From: an uncultured Lachnospiraceae bacterium
GTDB taxonomy: Bacteria > Bacillota > Clostridia > Lachnospirales > Lachnospiraceae
Assembly (NCBI GenBank): GCA_946614165.1
Contig: CAMOGQ010000010.1
Span: 1 to 44,727 of the forward strand
Direction: 5' to 3'
Length of the DNA: 44,727 nucleotides
In this document: piece after piece, positions 1 to 7,390 of the stretch
Position numbering within the stretch: the first letter of the stretch is position 1
Layout: each line of letters begins with the position of its first letter
Program-made: the position numbers and the translations under genes
Notes under the pieces: generated by a model
What the model was told of the DNA's origin: nothing
Seen by the model: only the letters and a program-made list of their open reading frames with translations
Databases searched by the model: none

Positions 1-138
1 CATCAATAATAAAGCAATCTAATTACCTGCGTTACCGTTTTTTGAGAAATTCACGGAAACGTCGATGATCCTTTTCAGCTTATTTGTATCTCTTTTACCT
101 TTAAAAAAAAGCTCCTTCAGATGTCATGATTATTCAGA

Positions 139-849
139 TTACTTCATTTCTTCGATCCAGGAACGGATCTCATCTTCCGATGCACCGGCATCGAACCGTT
201 TTCCGTCCTGCCAGTCTCCGCTTCCGGCGTTTTCTGCCAGATTCTTTCCGCTTCTTCCCATTCCGCTGGAGCTGGAAGTGCAGAAAGGAATCATCTGGAT
301 ACCGTCAAAGCTTAAGCTTTCCACAAAGGTATCCATAATGCGGGGCTCTTCTCCCCACCAGATGGGATAGCCGATATAGATTGTGGAATAGCCCTCCAAA
401 GACACGGGATCAGAGCCGATCTCGGGTCTTACGGAAGGGTCGTCCTGTTCGTGGGTGGTGCGGCTGTCACTGTTGTTCCAGTTGAGGTCCGCTTCCGTAT
501 ATTCTACAGCGGCTTTGATCTCATAAATGTCCGCGTCAGTGATGGCGGCGATCTTTTCGGCTACAGCCTTTGTGTTGCCGGTGGCGGAGAAATATACGAC
601 CAGCACATCCTTTGCAGGAGCGGCAGTATCTTCATGATTTTTATCGGAAGCAGTATCCTCTGCGGAAGGGGCTACTTCTTCCTTATTTTCTGTTTCTTCA
701 GCTTCCGGAGCGGCTTCTTCCGCTGAAGGTTCAGCAGTTACTTCCTGTGCGGGAGCAGCCTTTCCGGAAGAGGCGCCTTTACCGCCTCCGCATGCGGAAA
801 GTCCAAGAGCCAGCGCGGAGGCCAGCAGTAAAGCTATGATTCTCTTCAA
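139..849 (-). CDS. Flavodoxin-like lipoprotein
   Basis: Predicted lipid-anchored extracytoplasmic flavodoxin-like protein of 236 residues, probably binding FMN. Seen: a TTG start with AGGAG six bases upstream; an N-terminal signal peptide ending in the lipobox LSAC (Cys about residue 20); a low-complexity Ala/Glu/Pro linker to about residue 80; then a flavodoxin fold beginning VLVVYFSATGNTKAVAEKI, the usual phosphate-binding loop, and the later YIGYPIWWGEEPRIMDTF segment typical of the Flavodoxin_4 group. It lies 16 bp downstream of the decarboxylase/cupin gene on the same strand and is probably co-transcribed from the promoter near 1718-1748. Family members are often paired with small oxidoreductases; the substrate is unknown. 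Confidence 0.88.
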   Translation of the reverse strand: MKRIIALLLASALALGLSACGGGKGASSGKAAPAQEVTAEPSAEEAAPEAEETENKEEVAPSAEDTASDKNHEDTAAPAKDVLVVYFSATGNTKAVAEKIAAITDADIYEIKAAVEYTEADLNWNNSDSRTTHEQDDPSVRPEIGSDPVSLEGYSTIYIGYPIWWGEEPRIMDTFVESLSFDGIQMIPFCTSSSSGMGRSGKNLAENAGSGDWQDGKRFDAGASEDEIRSWIEEMK

Positions 850-865
850 AACGATCTCCTACTTA

Positions 866-1624
866 TTATTTCAGTCTGCCGTAATCTTCGTCGGAAACAG
901 GTTCCAGCCACTCGTTGCTGGTCTCCTCTCCTTCCACTTCTACGGCCAGGTGGGAGAACCAGGAATCGGGAGCGGCACCGTGCCAGTGCTTGACCTCGGC
1001 AGGGATATTGATCACGGTTCCGGGCACCATTTCCACGGCTTCTTTTCCCCACTCCTGGTAGTAGCCTCTTCCGCCGATGCAGACCAGCATCTGGCCGCCG
1101 CCCTTTTTCGCATGATGGATATGCCAGTTATTGCGGCAGCCGGGCTCGAAGGTCACGTTGAAAACGGGAGTCTGTTCCGTGGATAAGGGTGCCAGATAGC
1201 TCTGTCCTACAAAGAACTGACCGAAGGGATTGGGGTCTCCGATGGGGAAGGCAATGGTATTCTGGTATCTGTCCTTTTCCGTCAGGGCAGACTCTTCTTC
1301 CTTCCAGACCTCTTTGGCAAGGCGGAATACAGCCCAGGCCTTGGGCCAGCCCACATACATGGCTGCGTGGGTAATGATTCCTGCGATTTCTTTCTTTGTA
1401 ACGCCGTGGGCCTTGGCGTTCTCCAGATGGTAAGTCAGAGAAGAATCCGTAATGCCGGATGCCATCAGGGACATAACTGTGATGATGCACCTGGTCTTTA
1501 TGTCAATGGAATCATCGTTCCATACCTCTCCGAAGAGTACGTCATCATTGAGATGAGCAAACTGAGGGGCGAATTCACCCAGCTGTTCATGTCCTGCTGT
1601 CTGAACAATTTTCTTTTCTTCCAT
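866..1624 (-). CDS. Carboxymuconolactone decarboxylase family / cupin fusion protein
   Basis: Two-domain protein of 252 residues. Residues about 20-110 form a carboxymuconolactone decarboxylase (AhpD-like) helical domain, with the segment KTRCIITVMSLMASG and the later TKKEIAGIITHAAMYVGWPK. Residues about 130-245 form a cupin, with metal-ligand type histidines in NWHIHHAKKGGGQ and in AEVKHWHGA. Such fusions are common in anaerobes beside flavodoxin or aldo-keto reductase genes and are thought to act in redox or carbonyl detoxification; the exact reaction is not known. ATG start with GGAGG eight bases upstream. First gene of an operon with the flavodoxin lipoprotein, transcribed from a consensus promoter about 95 bp upstream. 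Many AhpD proteins carry a CxxC pair; none is visible here, so this is unlikely to be a thiol peroxidase. Confidence 0.88.
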   Translation of the reverse strand: MEEKKIVQTAGHEQLGEFAPQFAHLNDDVLFGEVWNDDSIDIKTRCIITVMSLMASGITDSSLTYHLENAKAHGVTKKEIAGIITHAAMYVGWPKAWAVFRLAKEVWKEEESALTEKDRYQNTIAFPIGDPNPFGQFFVGQSYLAPLSTEQTPVFNVTFEPGCRNNWHIHHAKKGGGQMLVCIGGRGYYQEWGKEAVEMVPGTVINIPAEVKHWHGAAPDSWFSHLAVEVEGEETSNEWLEPVSDEDYGRLK

Positions 1625-1717
1625 GATAAATCCTCCTTTTCCCGGTCTTCTGCCGGCGAACGATGTATTTTCTTAAATGATTACAGCTGACTGACAGACC
1701 TCTCCGGCCTGTCACAG

Positions 1718-1752
1718 TTATTATAATTTTATACTGACACTATGTCAATATA
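1718..1752 (-). promoter_or_regulatory. Consensus sigma-A promoter with overlapping dyad operator
   Basis: On the minus strand, -35 TTGACA (1743-1748) and -10 TATAAT (1720-1725) are separated by exactly 17 bp, a perfect housekeeping promoter for the decarboxylase/cupin and flavodoxin operon. A near-perfect dyad spans 1730-1752, with arms TATA-x-TGACA and TGTCA-x-TATA around a 3-bp centre. It covers the -35 box and spacer, the position expected of a repressor operator. The regulator is not adjacent in this window. Confidence 0.75.
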
Positions 1753-1798
1753 AAAAAGACAAAAGGTTGAAGGAATTGTTATAGGCAGACAAAATGAG

Positions 1799-1825
1799 AC
1801 CGGCACGAATCACTTTCATGCCGGC
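1799..1825 (-). terminator. Possible terminator after the SDR gene
   Basis: Inverted repeat CCGGCA (1800-1805) and TGCCGG (1819-1824). On the minus strand it is followed by the T-rich TCTCATTTTGTC. It lies about 120 bp past the SDR stop codon. The stem is short and the T-tract interrupted, so support is weak. Confidence 0.4.
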
Positions 1826-1946
1826 CATACACTTCCTGTCCGGGATCCGTACTGAGCCGGACTCTTCTTTCGAGATTGCCGATAAGAGAAGCCTCCTGTT
1901 ATAACTCATTATGATTGGTAAATCTATTCGTTTTTATGTTTCGGCT

Positions 1947-2795
1947 TCAGCCGCCCAGCCTGAAAACGCCTGTCCTTATAGAAGCAATAACACCGCCGTC
2001 GATCAGCAGATCTGTTCCGTTGATGAATCCTGCATGTTCTCCGAGGAGGAAGGCTCCTGCTTCTGCGATCTCATCGGAAGTACCGCAGCGCTCCGCTGCG
2101 GATGCATCCACCATCTTCTGATAGCCCTCTCCTGCCGCGCTGAATTCATCATATGCAAGGGGTGTTACGATCACGCCCGGGCTGATGGTATTGATCCTGG
2201 CACGTCGTGCCTTCCAGGTGGTTGCGGCTGCTTTCTGGGCCTGCAGGTGATTGACCCTTTTTGCGATCATATAAGCCAGGCCTGACCTCTTCTTGGCTGT
2301 CTCTTTCATAATGGGCAGATCCATCAGCTTTTCAGTGGGCGTATTCAGAATCTCCAGTTCCGTTTCATAAGGAATCGGGAACATGTATCCGGTCTGACTG
2401 GCTACGATCAGACCGGCTCCTCCTTCTGCCATCACTTTACCGAAGGCATCTACCGCATAGCCGGTCCCCACCATATCCAGAGCCAGTATATGCTCCGGCT
2501 CTGCCTGATTGGGAGAAGCCCCTGCTGTATCGATAAAGTATTTCACAGGTCCGAAAGAGGCCGCCTTTTCTGCAAAAGCCTCTATACTGTCCTTTTTCAG
2601 GGCATTTACGATCATGGTTTCAACATCGTATCCGCTGTAAATGAAATCATGGGAGACTTTTTCAAGGTTTTCTGCGCTGATGTCGCCCAAAAGGATCTTC
2701 CTGCCTGCCGCGATCCTTCTTACAACGGCGCATCCCATGCTCCCTGCCCCCAGCAGGGCAATCACTTCCTTCTTTTCATTTCTGTCAAAAATCAT
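1947..2795 (-). CDS. SDR family NAD(P)-dependent oxidoreductase
   Basis: Short-chain dehydrogenase/reductase of about 282 residues. The nucleotide-binding turn is VIALLGAGSMGCAV near the N-terminus, which is closer to a generic GxGxxG loop than to the classical TGxxxGxG of SDRs. The catalytic Tyr-x-x-x-Lys is visible as YMIAK, preceded by a Ser in VASQTGYM. The C-terminal part has NTISPGVIVTPL and FINGTDLLIDGGV, the classical SDR end motifs. An upstream ATG at 2810 exists, but GGAGG lies eight bases before the ATG at 2795, so I prefer 2795. It appears monocistronic. The substrate cannot be read from sequence. Confidence 0.85.
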   Translation of the reverse strand: MIFDRNEKKEVIALLGAGSMGCAVVRRIAAGRKILLGDISAENLEKVSHDFIYSGYDVETMIVNALKKDSIEAFAEKAASFGPVKYFIDTAGASPNQAEPEHILALDMVGTGYAVDAFGKVMAEGGAGLIVASQTGYMFPIPYETELEILNTPTEKLMDLPIMKETAKKRSGLAYMIAKRVNHLQAQKAAATTWKARRARINTISPGVIVTPLAYDEFSAAGEGYQKMVDASAAERCGTSDEIAEAGAFLLGEHAGFINGTDLLIDGGVIASIRTGVFRLGG

Positions 2796-2875
2796 GCTGT
2801 AATCCTCCATTTCTTATATAAAGCAATGTGTCTCATGTTTTTAATAATCCGCAAAACGCTCATTTAATCGAATGC

Positions 2876-3052
2876 TTATAATAAGGGGGTTGGCTGACAG
2901 TTTTATTGACGGATGCATGGATCCAAAAAGAAGCACGTCAGACCAATTACTTCCCCTTATTATAAAAAATAAGTGCAACTGACAGGGATAATCACTCCCT
3001 ATCAATTACACTTTTATGGTACTAAAATGACGCCGCCGGGAGTCATTTTAGT
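2876..3052. repeat. Array of three consecutive inverted repeats in a gene-free stretch
   Basis: No gene is visible between 2811 and 3288. The stretch holds: a perfect 13-bp inverted repeat (2876-2888 with 2953-2965, unit TTATAATAAGGGG) whose inner flanks also pair imperfectly (2889-2899 with 2937-2946); an 18-bp hairpin (2971-2988 with 2996-3013, 7-base loop) whose three mismatches become G-U pairs in a minus-strand transcript; and a perfect 11-bp hairpin (3021-3031 with 3042-3052, arm ACTAAAATGAC) followed by a T-rich run. The layout resembles the ends of a small non-autonomous element or a degraded insertion sequence. No transposase is present. Confidence 0.6.
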
Positions 3053-3173
3053 TTATTTATTTGTATTTACAGACAAGACTTGATTTGTCAAGGGGAGATT
3101 CTGCGAATTCCCATATTATCTGAAATCTGGATAACAACTATCAGCCTTAAAGCCGTTATTCTCAATAAATTTA

Positions 3174-3201
3174 CCGGAAAGCCATCAGCTCGGCTTTCCG
3201 G
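3174..3201. repeat. Perfect 10-bp hairpin
   Basis: CCGGAAAGCC (3174-3183) and GGCTTTCCGG (3192-3201) form a perfect stem with an 8-base loop, followed on the plus strand by TCTCTTCTG. No gene ends just upstream on either strand, so it is not assigned as the terminator of a visible gene. Confidence 0.5.
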
Positions 3202-3217
3202 TCTCTTCTGCCATATC

Positions 3218-3246
3218 TTGATAATATTTATATTTTCGAATATAAT
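3218..3246 (+). promoter_or_regulatory. Promoter of the CsoR/RcnR-type regulator
   Basis: -35 TTGATA (3218-3223), a 17-bp spacer and -10 TATAAT (3241-3246) lie about 40 bp before the TTG start at 3289. The spacer contains the symmetric TTCGAA, a possible part of an operator. Confidence 0.7.
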
Positions 3247-3288
3247 ATAGAGAAAACATCAGCCTAATACTGAAGGGAGGATTAATAA

Positions 3289-3648
3289 TTGAGCCAACAT
3301 ACTCACACACATATTGATAGTGATGGGCATATCATTACACACACTCATGAGGTGCGGGAATCACAACTTGATAGCCACAATCATTATCATTCTCCTGAAG
3401 AGAAGAAACGTCAACTAAATCGCGTATCGCGTGCAATTGGACATTTACAGCATGTTAAAGCGATGATAGAAAACGATGAAGATTGTTCCGATGTTTTGAT
3501 TCAAATATCTGCCGTCACATCAGCGCTCAGAAATCTCGGAAAAGAGATTATAAATGAGCATATGACACATTGTATTGTCCATGCTATTGAAGAAGGAAAT
3601 ACTGACGCGGTAGAGGAATTTCAGCTTGCGGTTAAAAAGTTCCTATGA
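3289..3648 (+). CDS. Metal-sensing transcriptional repressor, CsoR/RcnR/FrmR family
   Basis: Small all-helical DNA-binding metal sensor of 119 residues; the family forms tetramers that leave DNA on binding a metal (or aldehyde, for FrmR). Seen: a TTG start with GAAGGGAGG eight bases upstream; a His-rich N-terminal tail (ten or more His in the first 34 residues, e.g. THTHID and HNHYH); then the family core. The ligand set is Cys66, His91 and Cys95, with extra His94 and His98 in EHMTHCIVHA, a stretch resembling RcnR. Cys-His-Cys is the CsoR pattern, while the His-rich tail and the IVH context suggest nickel or cobalt. It sits at the left edge of the methyltransferase/ABC importer cluster, so I infer it regulates that cluster. 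The metal is not proven by sequence. Confidence 0.88.
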   Translation: MSQHTHTHIDSDGHIITHTHEVRESQLDSHNHYHSPEEKKRQLNRVSRAIGHLQHVKAMIENDEDCSDVLIQISAVTSALRNLGKEIINEHMTHCIVHAIEEGNTDAVEEFQLAVKKFL

Positions 3649-3705
3649 CAAGCAGTAGTTTTTGCCAATATTTTGCGGCTTTGCTGTTGGCATTTACTGA
3701 ACAAA

Positions 3706-4494
3706 TCACCTAGAGACTTCGTTTTTTGAAGCACGTACTAAAAACAAAGGCGTTGAAGCGAAGCTTATCTTTTCCTTCTCGGACCACACTTGCTGCCAGA
3801 TTTGATCATTGGACGTTACAGCTAATCCAAGCCCCGAAAGAGTTTTAACATCCCAGCCCGGCCTGACGATGGAAGACAATGGAACACGACGGGCGATATC
3901 CTCCATCACATCGAAATTATCGCCAATGTTCTCGTCTTTAAAGCCATGCTCCGCTGTATTCCGTCGATCTTGCGTAAATGCTTCCCTAGCAACGTCATCA
4001 AAGAGGTAGCTGTACCAGTTGGCGTCAAAGTTAAGCATCAATCCGCCAGGTTTTAATACCCGCGCCCATTCGGCATAAGCCTGCTCTGGATGAGGAAGAT
4101 TCCATGTTAAGTTGCGACTGACTATTACGTCGAAAGAAGCATCCTCAAAAGAAAGGGTCTCTGCATTCATTTCTACCCAGTTGATTTTGTCGGCCAAGTG
4201 GCCGGCATTCTTTTTTGCCTCAACGAGCATATTTGGCGTCAAATCAATAGCAGTCACATTACAACCCATCTCGGTTAAAATAATAGCAAAAAAGCCTGGT
4301 CCGGTACCAATTTCTAATACACGTAATGAGTCTGCTGTTCTCTCGGGAAATTGTCTCCTTATCTCCGTATAGAGACAATTACTCCATTTTCTGTGTTGCT
4401 CTGTAGTCAGTTCTTGCCTATTAACCTCTGAATAGCCGGAAGCCCGATTCGTCCAATACGCTCTGTTTTCAGATATTATCGTCTGTTGGGACAC
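3706..4494 (-). CDS. Class I SAM-dependent methyltransferase (paralogue 1)
   Basis: Methyltransferase of 262 residues with a Rossmann-type SAM site: motif I LEIGTGPGFFAIIL, an acidic residue at the end of strand 2 in VTAIDLTPNM, and the post-motif segment SRNLTWNLPHPEQAYAEW. It shares this last block, and LNFDANWY, with the methyltransferase at 5674, so the two are paralogues in one cluster. GTG start at 4494, overlapping the upstream metallo-amidohydrolase gene by 26 bp, which indicates translational coupling. Acceptor unknown. From its neighbours I infer modification of a metal chelator or of a ligand that the ABC importer brings in. Small-molecule O- or N-methyltransferase is the safe family call. 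Confidence 0.85.
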   Translation of the reverse strand: MSQQTIISENRAYWTNRASGYSEVNRQELTTEQHRKWSNCLYTEIRRQFPERTADSLRVLEIGTGPGFFAIILTEMGCNVTAIDLTPNMLVEAKKNAGHLADKINWVEMNAETLSFEDASFDVIVSRNLTWNLPHPEQAYAEWARVLKPGGLMLNFDANWYSYLFDDVAREAFTQDRRNTAEHGFKDENIGDNFDVMEDIARRVPLSSIVRPGWDVKTLSGLGLAVTSNDQIWQQVWSEKEKISFASTPLFLVRASKNEVSR

Positions 4495-5422
4495 CGTAAG
4501 TCACCATCGGTCCTTTCTCTATAATGTTTAGTGACGCACACTGATGCAGCAAAATGCCATTCTGTGGCGCATATTCGGTATACAGCACGTTGCCAAAATA
4601 GTCCCGGATCTCGCCTAACTTCTCTCCCTGGATGAAATAGTCGCCGGGTTGCTTCTCGGGATACCAACAGCCGGTACAAGGTGCATCATCACTGTACTCG
4701 AAAAGCTGCGTCTTGCTATAGGAGATTGGCTTACCGGGAAGCACCCCTAAGCAGCGCAGAATGTTTTTTACATCGGCCTTATCTGCCTCGATTTCATCGC
4801 GGCTGAACAGGCTCAGCTGTCCCCGCTCAATAAGTACGCTGGGTATGCCATGGACGGAAGCCAAATTATAGGCTCCGCCAGTGCGGCAACGGGAGCGGAC
4901 ATAATACTTCGTATTGATGCAATCAATCATTTTGCGGGCCTGTTCTTCTGCAGGAGTATCGCCCAGGTAGTAAGCGTAAGGGATTAACGTCTCATATCCA
5001 TCGCCGCTATGCAGGTCAATATAAGCGTCCACGTTTTGGATGAACACCTCAAAGAGCATGGCGGCGAGCCGATCGGCTTCACTGCCTTCCCAGTTGCCAG
5101 GAAAGACTCGATTCAAATTTTTCCCATCCTCGTAGACCATGGACATGGTGCGATTCTCGAAGCCGGATCGATTGGCAAGAGGCAGGATGATAACATTACC
5201 ATGCAGATCTCCCACATCCAGTTCGTTGCTGAGCTCAATTGCTGCCTGGATACCTACATATTCGGCGTTATGAATGCCTGCAGAGATGAGGACAGTAGGC
5301 CCCCTATGTTGTCCACAAAGCAGTACATGGGGTACATGCAGCTCAGTGCCTTCTACATGGATGTGATCCTTTAGGGTTTTCCCGGGTGTCAGCTTATGGC
5401 CGGCGATAACTTTGACTTCCAT
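4469..5422 (-). CDS. Succinylglutamate desuccinylase/aspartoacylase family zinc hydrolase
   Basis: Zinc-dependent M14-like amidohydrolase of 317 residues. The zinc ligands are visible: His51 and Glu54 in GIHNAEYVG and His138 in AYIDLHSGDG. The NLNRVFPG segment (about 102-109) matches the family's substrate-binding loop. Family members cleave N-acyl amino acids, releasing the acid and a free amine. The C-terminal third is a beta-rich domain as in other AstE/ASPA proteins. ATG start with GGAG six bases upstream. First gene of a minus-strand pair with methyltransferase 1, transcribed divergently from methyltransferase 2 and the importer. A role in opening an amide bond of an imported metal chelator is inference. 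Confidence 0.86.
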   Translation of the reverse strand: MEVKVIAGHKLTPGKTLKDHIHVEGTELHVPHVLLCGQHRGPTVLISAGIHNAEYVGIQAAIELSNELDVGDLHGNVIILPLANRSGFENRTMSMVYEDGKNLNRVFPGNWEGSEADRLAAMLFEVFIQNVDAYIDLHSGDGYETLIPYAYYLGDTPAEEQARKMIDCINTKYYVRSRCRTGGAYNLASVHGIPSVLIERGQLSLFSRDEIEADKADVKNILRCLGVLPGKPISYSKTQLFEYSDDAPCTGCWYPEKQPGDYFIQGEKLGEIRDYFGNVLYTEYAPQNGILLHQCASLNIIEKGPMVTYGVPTDDNI

Positions 5423-5482
5423 AGCGGCTCCAAATATACTTTAATAATTATATAAATTATCATGTGTCAGCTGGCAAAACAA

Positions 5483-5559
5483 GCCCCGAGGGGGGATATG
5501 TGATCTTGCTCTGCACACAAATAACGGCAAAAAAGCAAAATAATATCCCCCGGGGAGGC
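5483..5559. promoter_or_regulatory. Inverted pair of G-tract motifs in the divergent promoter region
   Basis: Between the divergent genes at 5422 and 5674 there are two related 19-mers in opposite orientation. The one at 5481-5499 reads AAGCC, a GC-rich core, GGGGG, ATAT. The reverse complement of 5543-5561 reads the same except for four core positions. G/C tracts flanked by AT-rich ends are the hallmark of CsoR/RcnR-family operators. The two copies can also pair through GGGGGATAT with ATATCCCCC. A minus-strand -10-like TATTAT lies at 5585-5590; two TTGACA boxes at 5610-5615 and 5631-5636 serve the plus strand poorly. The assignment as operator is inference. Confidence 0.5.
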
Positions 5560-5673
5560 TTACAAACGCAAGCGGCGGGCAGTATAATATTTTGCTGAAT
5601 ATGCTCTTTTTTGACATGGTGCGATTAGTGTTGACATTACCAGACAACACGGAATGCGAAAGAGGATTCAAAA

Positions 5674-6399
5674 ATGGATTATATTAAGCATCGGGTAATA
5701 CAATATTGGTCTCAGCGAGCGGAGGGCTTTGAGGCGCAGCGGCTTCGTGAATTTGCCAGTGAGAAGAAAGACCGCTGGCTTGCCGAGTTTCAAAAATATC
5801 TTTCTACGGATAAGTCGCTGCGTGTTCTGGACATAGGGACTGGAACCGGTTTTTTTGCCTGTGTTTTTGCTGCTGAAGGACATGAAGTAACCGGCATTGA
5901 TTTAACGCCGGATATGATCGAGCACGCTGAGCATATGGCCTCTATTCTTGGATTGACCGTTGATTTTCGACTCATGGATGCAGAGGCACCGGTTTTCCCG
6001 CCGGAAAGCTTCGATGTGCTGGTCACTCGTAACCTGACCTGGACGCTGCCGCATATAGAGAAGGCCTACCGGGAGTGGTACAAGCTATTGCGGCCGGAAG
6101 GTGTTTTAATCAACTTCGACGCGGATTACAGCGCCGCACTGGAGGATGGGAAGGAGCATGAACTACCCGCAAACCATGCTCATAAGCTGGTCCCCGATTA
6201 TATGAAAGCGGAGAATGATTCCATCACCGCGGAGGTCGGCGCATATCACGGGCCGAGGCCGCAGTGGGATGTGCAATTGCTCATCGAAGCGGGTTTTGAG
6301 CGCGTCACGGTCGATACGGGCGTATATAAGCGTATCTATGCTGAGATCGATGAATTCTTCAATCCCACACCGATCTTCACGATCGCCGCTTATAAGTAA
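5674..6399 (+). CDS. Class I SAM-dependent methyltransferase (paralogue 2)
   Basis: Methyltransferase of 241 residues: motif I LDIGTGTGFFACVF, acidic strand-2 end in VTGIDLTPDM, and TRNLTWTLPHIEKAYREWYK, which is nearly the same block as in the protein at 3706-4494. The C-terminal half diverges, so the two paralogues may act on different positions or substrates. It is the first plus-strand gene of the importer operon, 46 bp before the first permease, and divergent from the zinc hydrolase. Methyltransferases of this type are seen beside nickel/peptide ABC importers in anaerobic Firmicutes (general recollection, not checked here). Confidence 0.85.
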   Translation: MDYIKHRVIQYWSQRAEGFEAQRLREFASEKKDRWLAEFQKYLSTDKSLRVLDIGTGTGFFACVFAAEGHEVTGIDLTPDMIEHAEHMASILGLTVDFRLMDAEAPVFPPESFDVLVTRNLTWTLPHIEKAYREWYKLLRPEGVLINFDADYSAALEDGKEHELPANHAHKLVPDYMKAENDSITAEVGAYHGPRPQWDVQLLIEAGFERVTVDTGVYKRIYAEIDEFFNPTPIFTIAAYK

Positions 6400-6445
6400 T
6401 ACGTCATCTTATAACTTGATTTGCAACATAAAGTGAGGCATGACC

Positions 6446-7390
6446 ATGAAACACTACGCTCTCAGGCGGCTGCTGCAGTTGATCCCGATCTTGCTGGCAA
6501 TTACGTTTCTGTCATACGGCATGATGCGGATTGCGGGCAGTGATGTGGTCGAACAAAAGATGGAAAATACAAGTGGCACGGTCTCGCAAGAGATGATCGA
6601 TGCGGCAAGAGAGGAACTTGGCTTAGACAAGCCCTTTATCGTACAGTATTTTTCCTGGCTCGGCAATCTGCTCCGGGGGGATATGGGTACTTCCTATGTT
6701 TCCAATAAACCGGTCTTCTCAACCTTCGTTTCCAAGCTACCAGCCACTCTGCTGCTTACACTCGTCTCCATCCTGCTTACAGTGATCATTTCGATTCCGC
6801 TTGGGATATGGTCTGCCATCAAACAGAACAAGGCAACCGATTATGTGATTCGCACAGCAAGCTTTATTGGCAATTCTCTGCCGAATTTTTTTGTTTCTCT
6901 TCTTTTGATGTACCTGTTCGCCATTCGGCTGAACTGGTTTCCGGTCATTTCCAAAGGCGTCAGCCTGCAGAGCGTGGCTCTCCCATCCCTTACGCTTGCG
7001 ATAGCTATGTCGGCCAAGTATCTGCGGCAGGTTCGCGCGACAGTCCTTGACGAGCTGAGCAAGGACTATGTGCTTGGTGCAAAGGCAAGAGGTGTGAAGT
7101 TCTCGACGACCATGATGAAAAGCGTCATGAAGGCATCCCTCGTGACGATTATTACTCTGCTGACGCTTTCCATCGGCTCTCTGCTGGGTGGTACGGCTAT
7201 TGTCGAATCTATCTTCATGTGGGACGGCGTCGGGAAAATGGCAGTGGACGCCATCAATATGCGGGATTATCCGATTATTCAGGCATATGTCATGTGGATG
7301 GCTATTATCTACGTGTTGGTGAATTTAATCACCGATCTGAGTTATCGGTATCTTGATCCGCGGATCAGACTGGGAGGGATAGAACAATGA
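6446..7390 (+). CDS. ABC transporter permease, NikB/DppB type
   Basis: Inner-membrane permease of 314 residues for a nickel/peptide-class ABC importer. Six hydrophobic segments follow the family plan, starting with LLQLIPILLAITFLSY. The periplasmic loop after TM1 and the cytoplasmic EAA-type loop (KDYVLGAKARGVK) that docks with the ATPases are present. An ATG at 6440 lies only one base after GTGAGG, so I chose the ATG at 6446, seven bases from GAGG. It overlaps the next permease by ATGA, showing translational coupling. Peptide, nickel and opine-metal importers share this fold; context favours a metal complex. Confidence 0.9.
   Translation: MKHYALRRLLQLIPILLAITFLSYGMMRIAGSDVVEQKMENTSGTVSQEMIDAAREELGLDKPFIVQYFSWLGNLLRGDMGTSYVSNKPVFSTFVSKLPATLLLTLVSILLTVIISIPLGIWSAIKQNKATDYVIRTASFIGNSLPNFFVSLLLMYLFAIRLNWFPVISKGVSLQSVALPSLTLAIAMSAKYLRQVRATVLDELSKDYVLGAKARGVKFSTTMMKSVMKASLVTIITLLTLSIGSLLGGTAIVESIFMWDGVGKMAVDAINMRDYPIIQAYVMWMAIIYVLVNLITDLSYRYLDPRIRLGGIEQ

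Noticed and set aside
1-138. Left edge of the window
   Set aside because: AT-rich with no gene, promoter or stem that could be supported.
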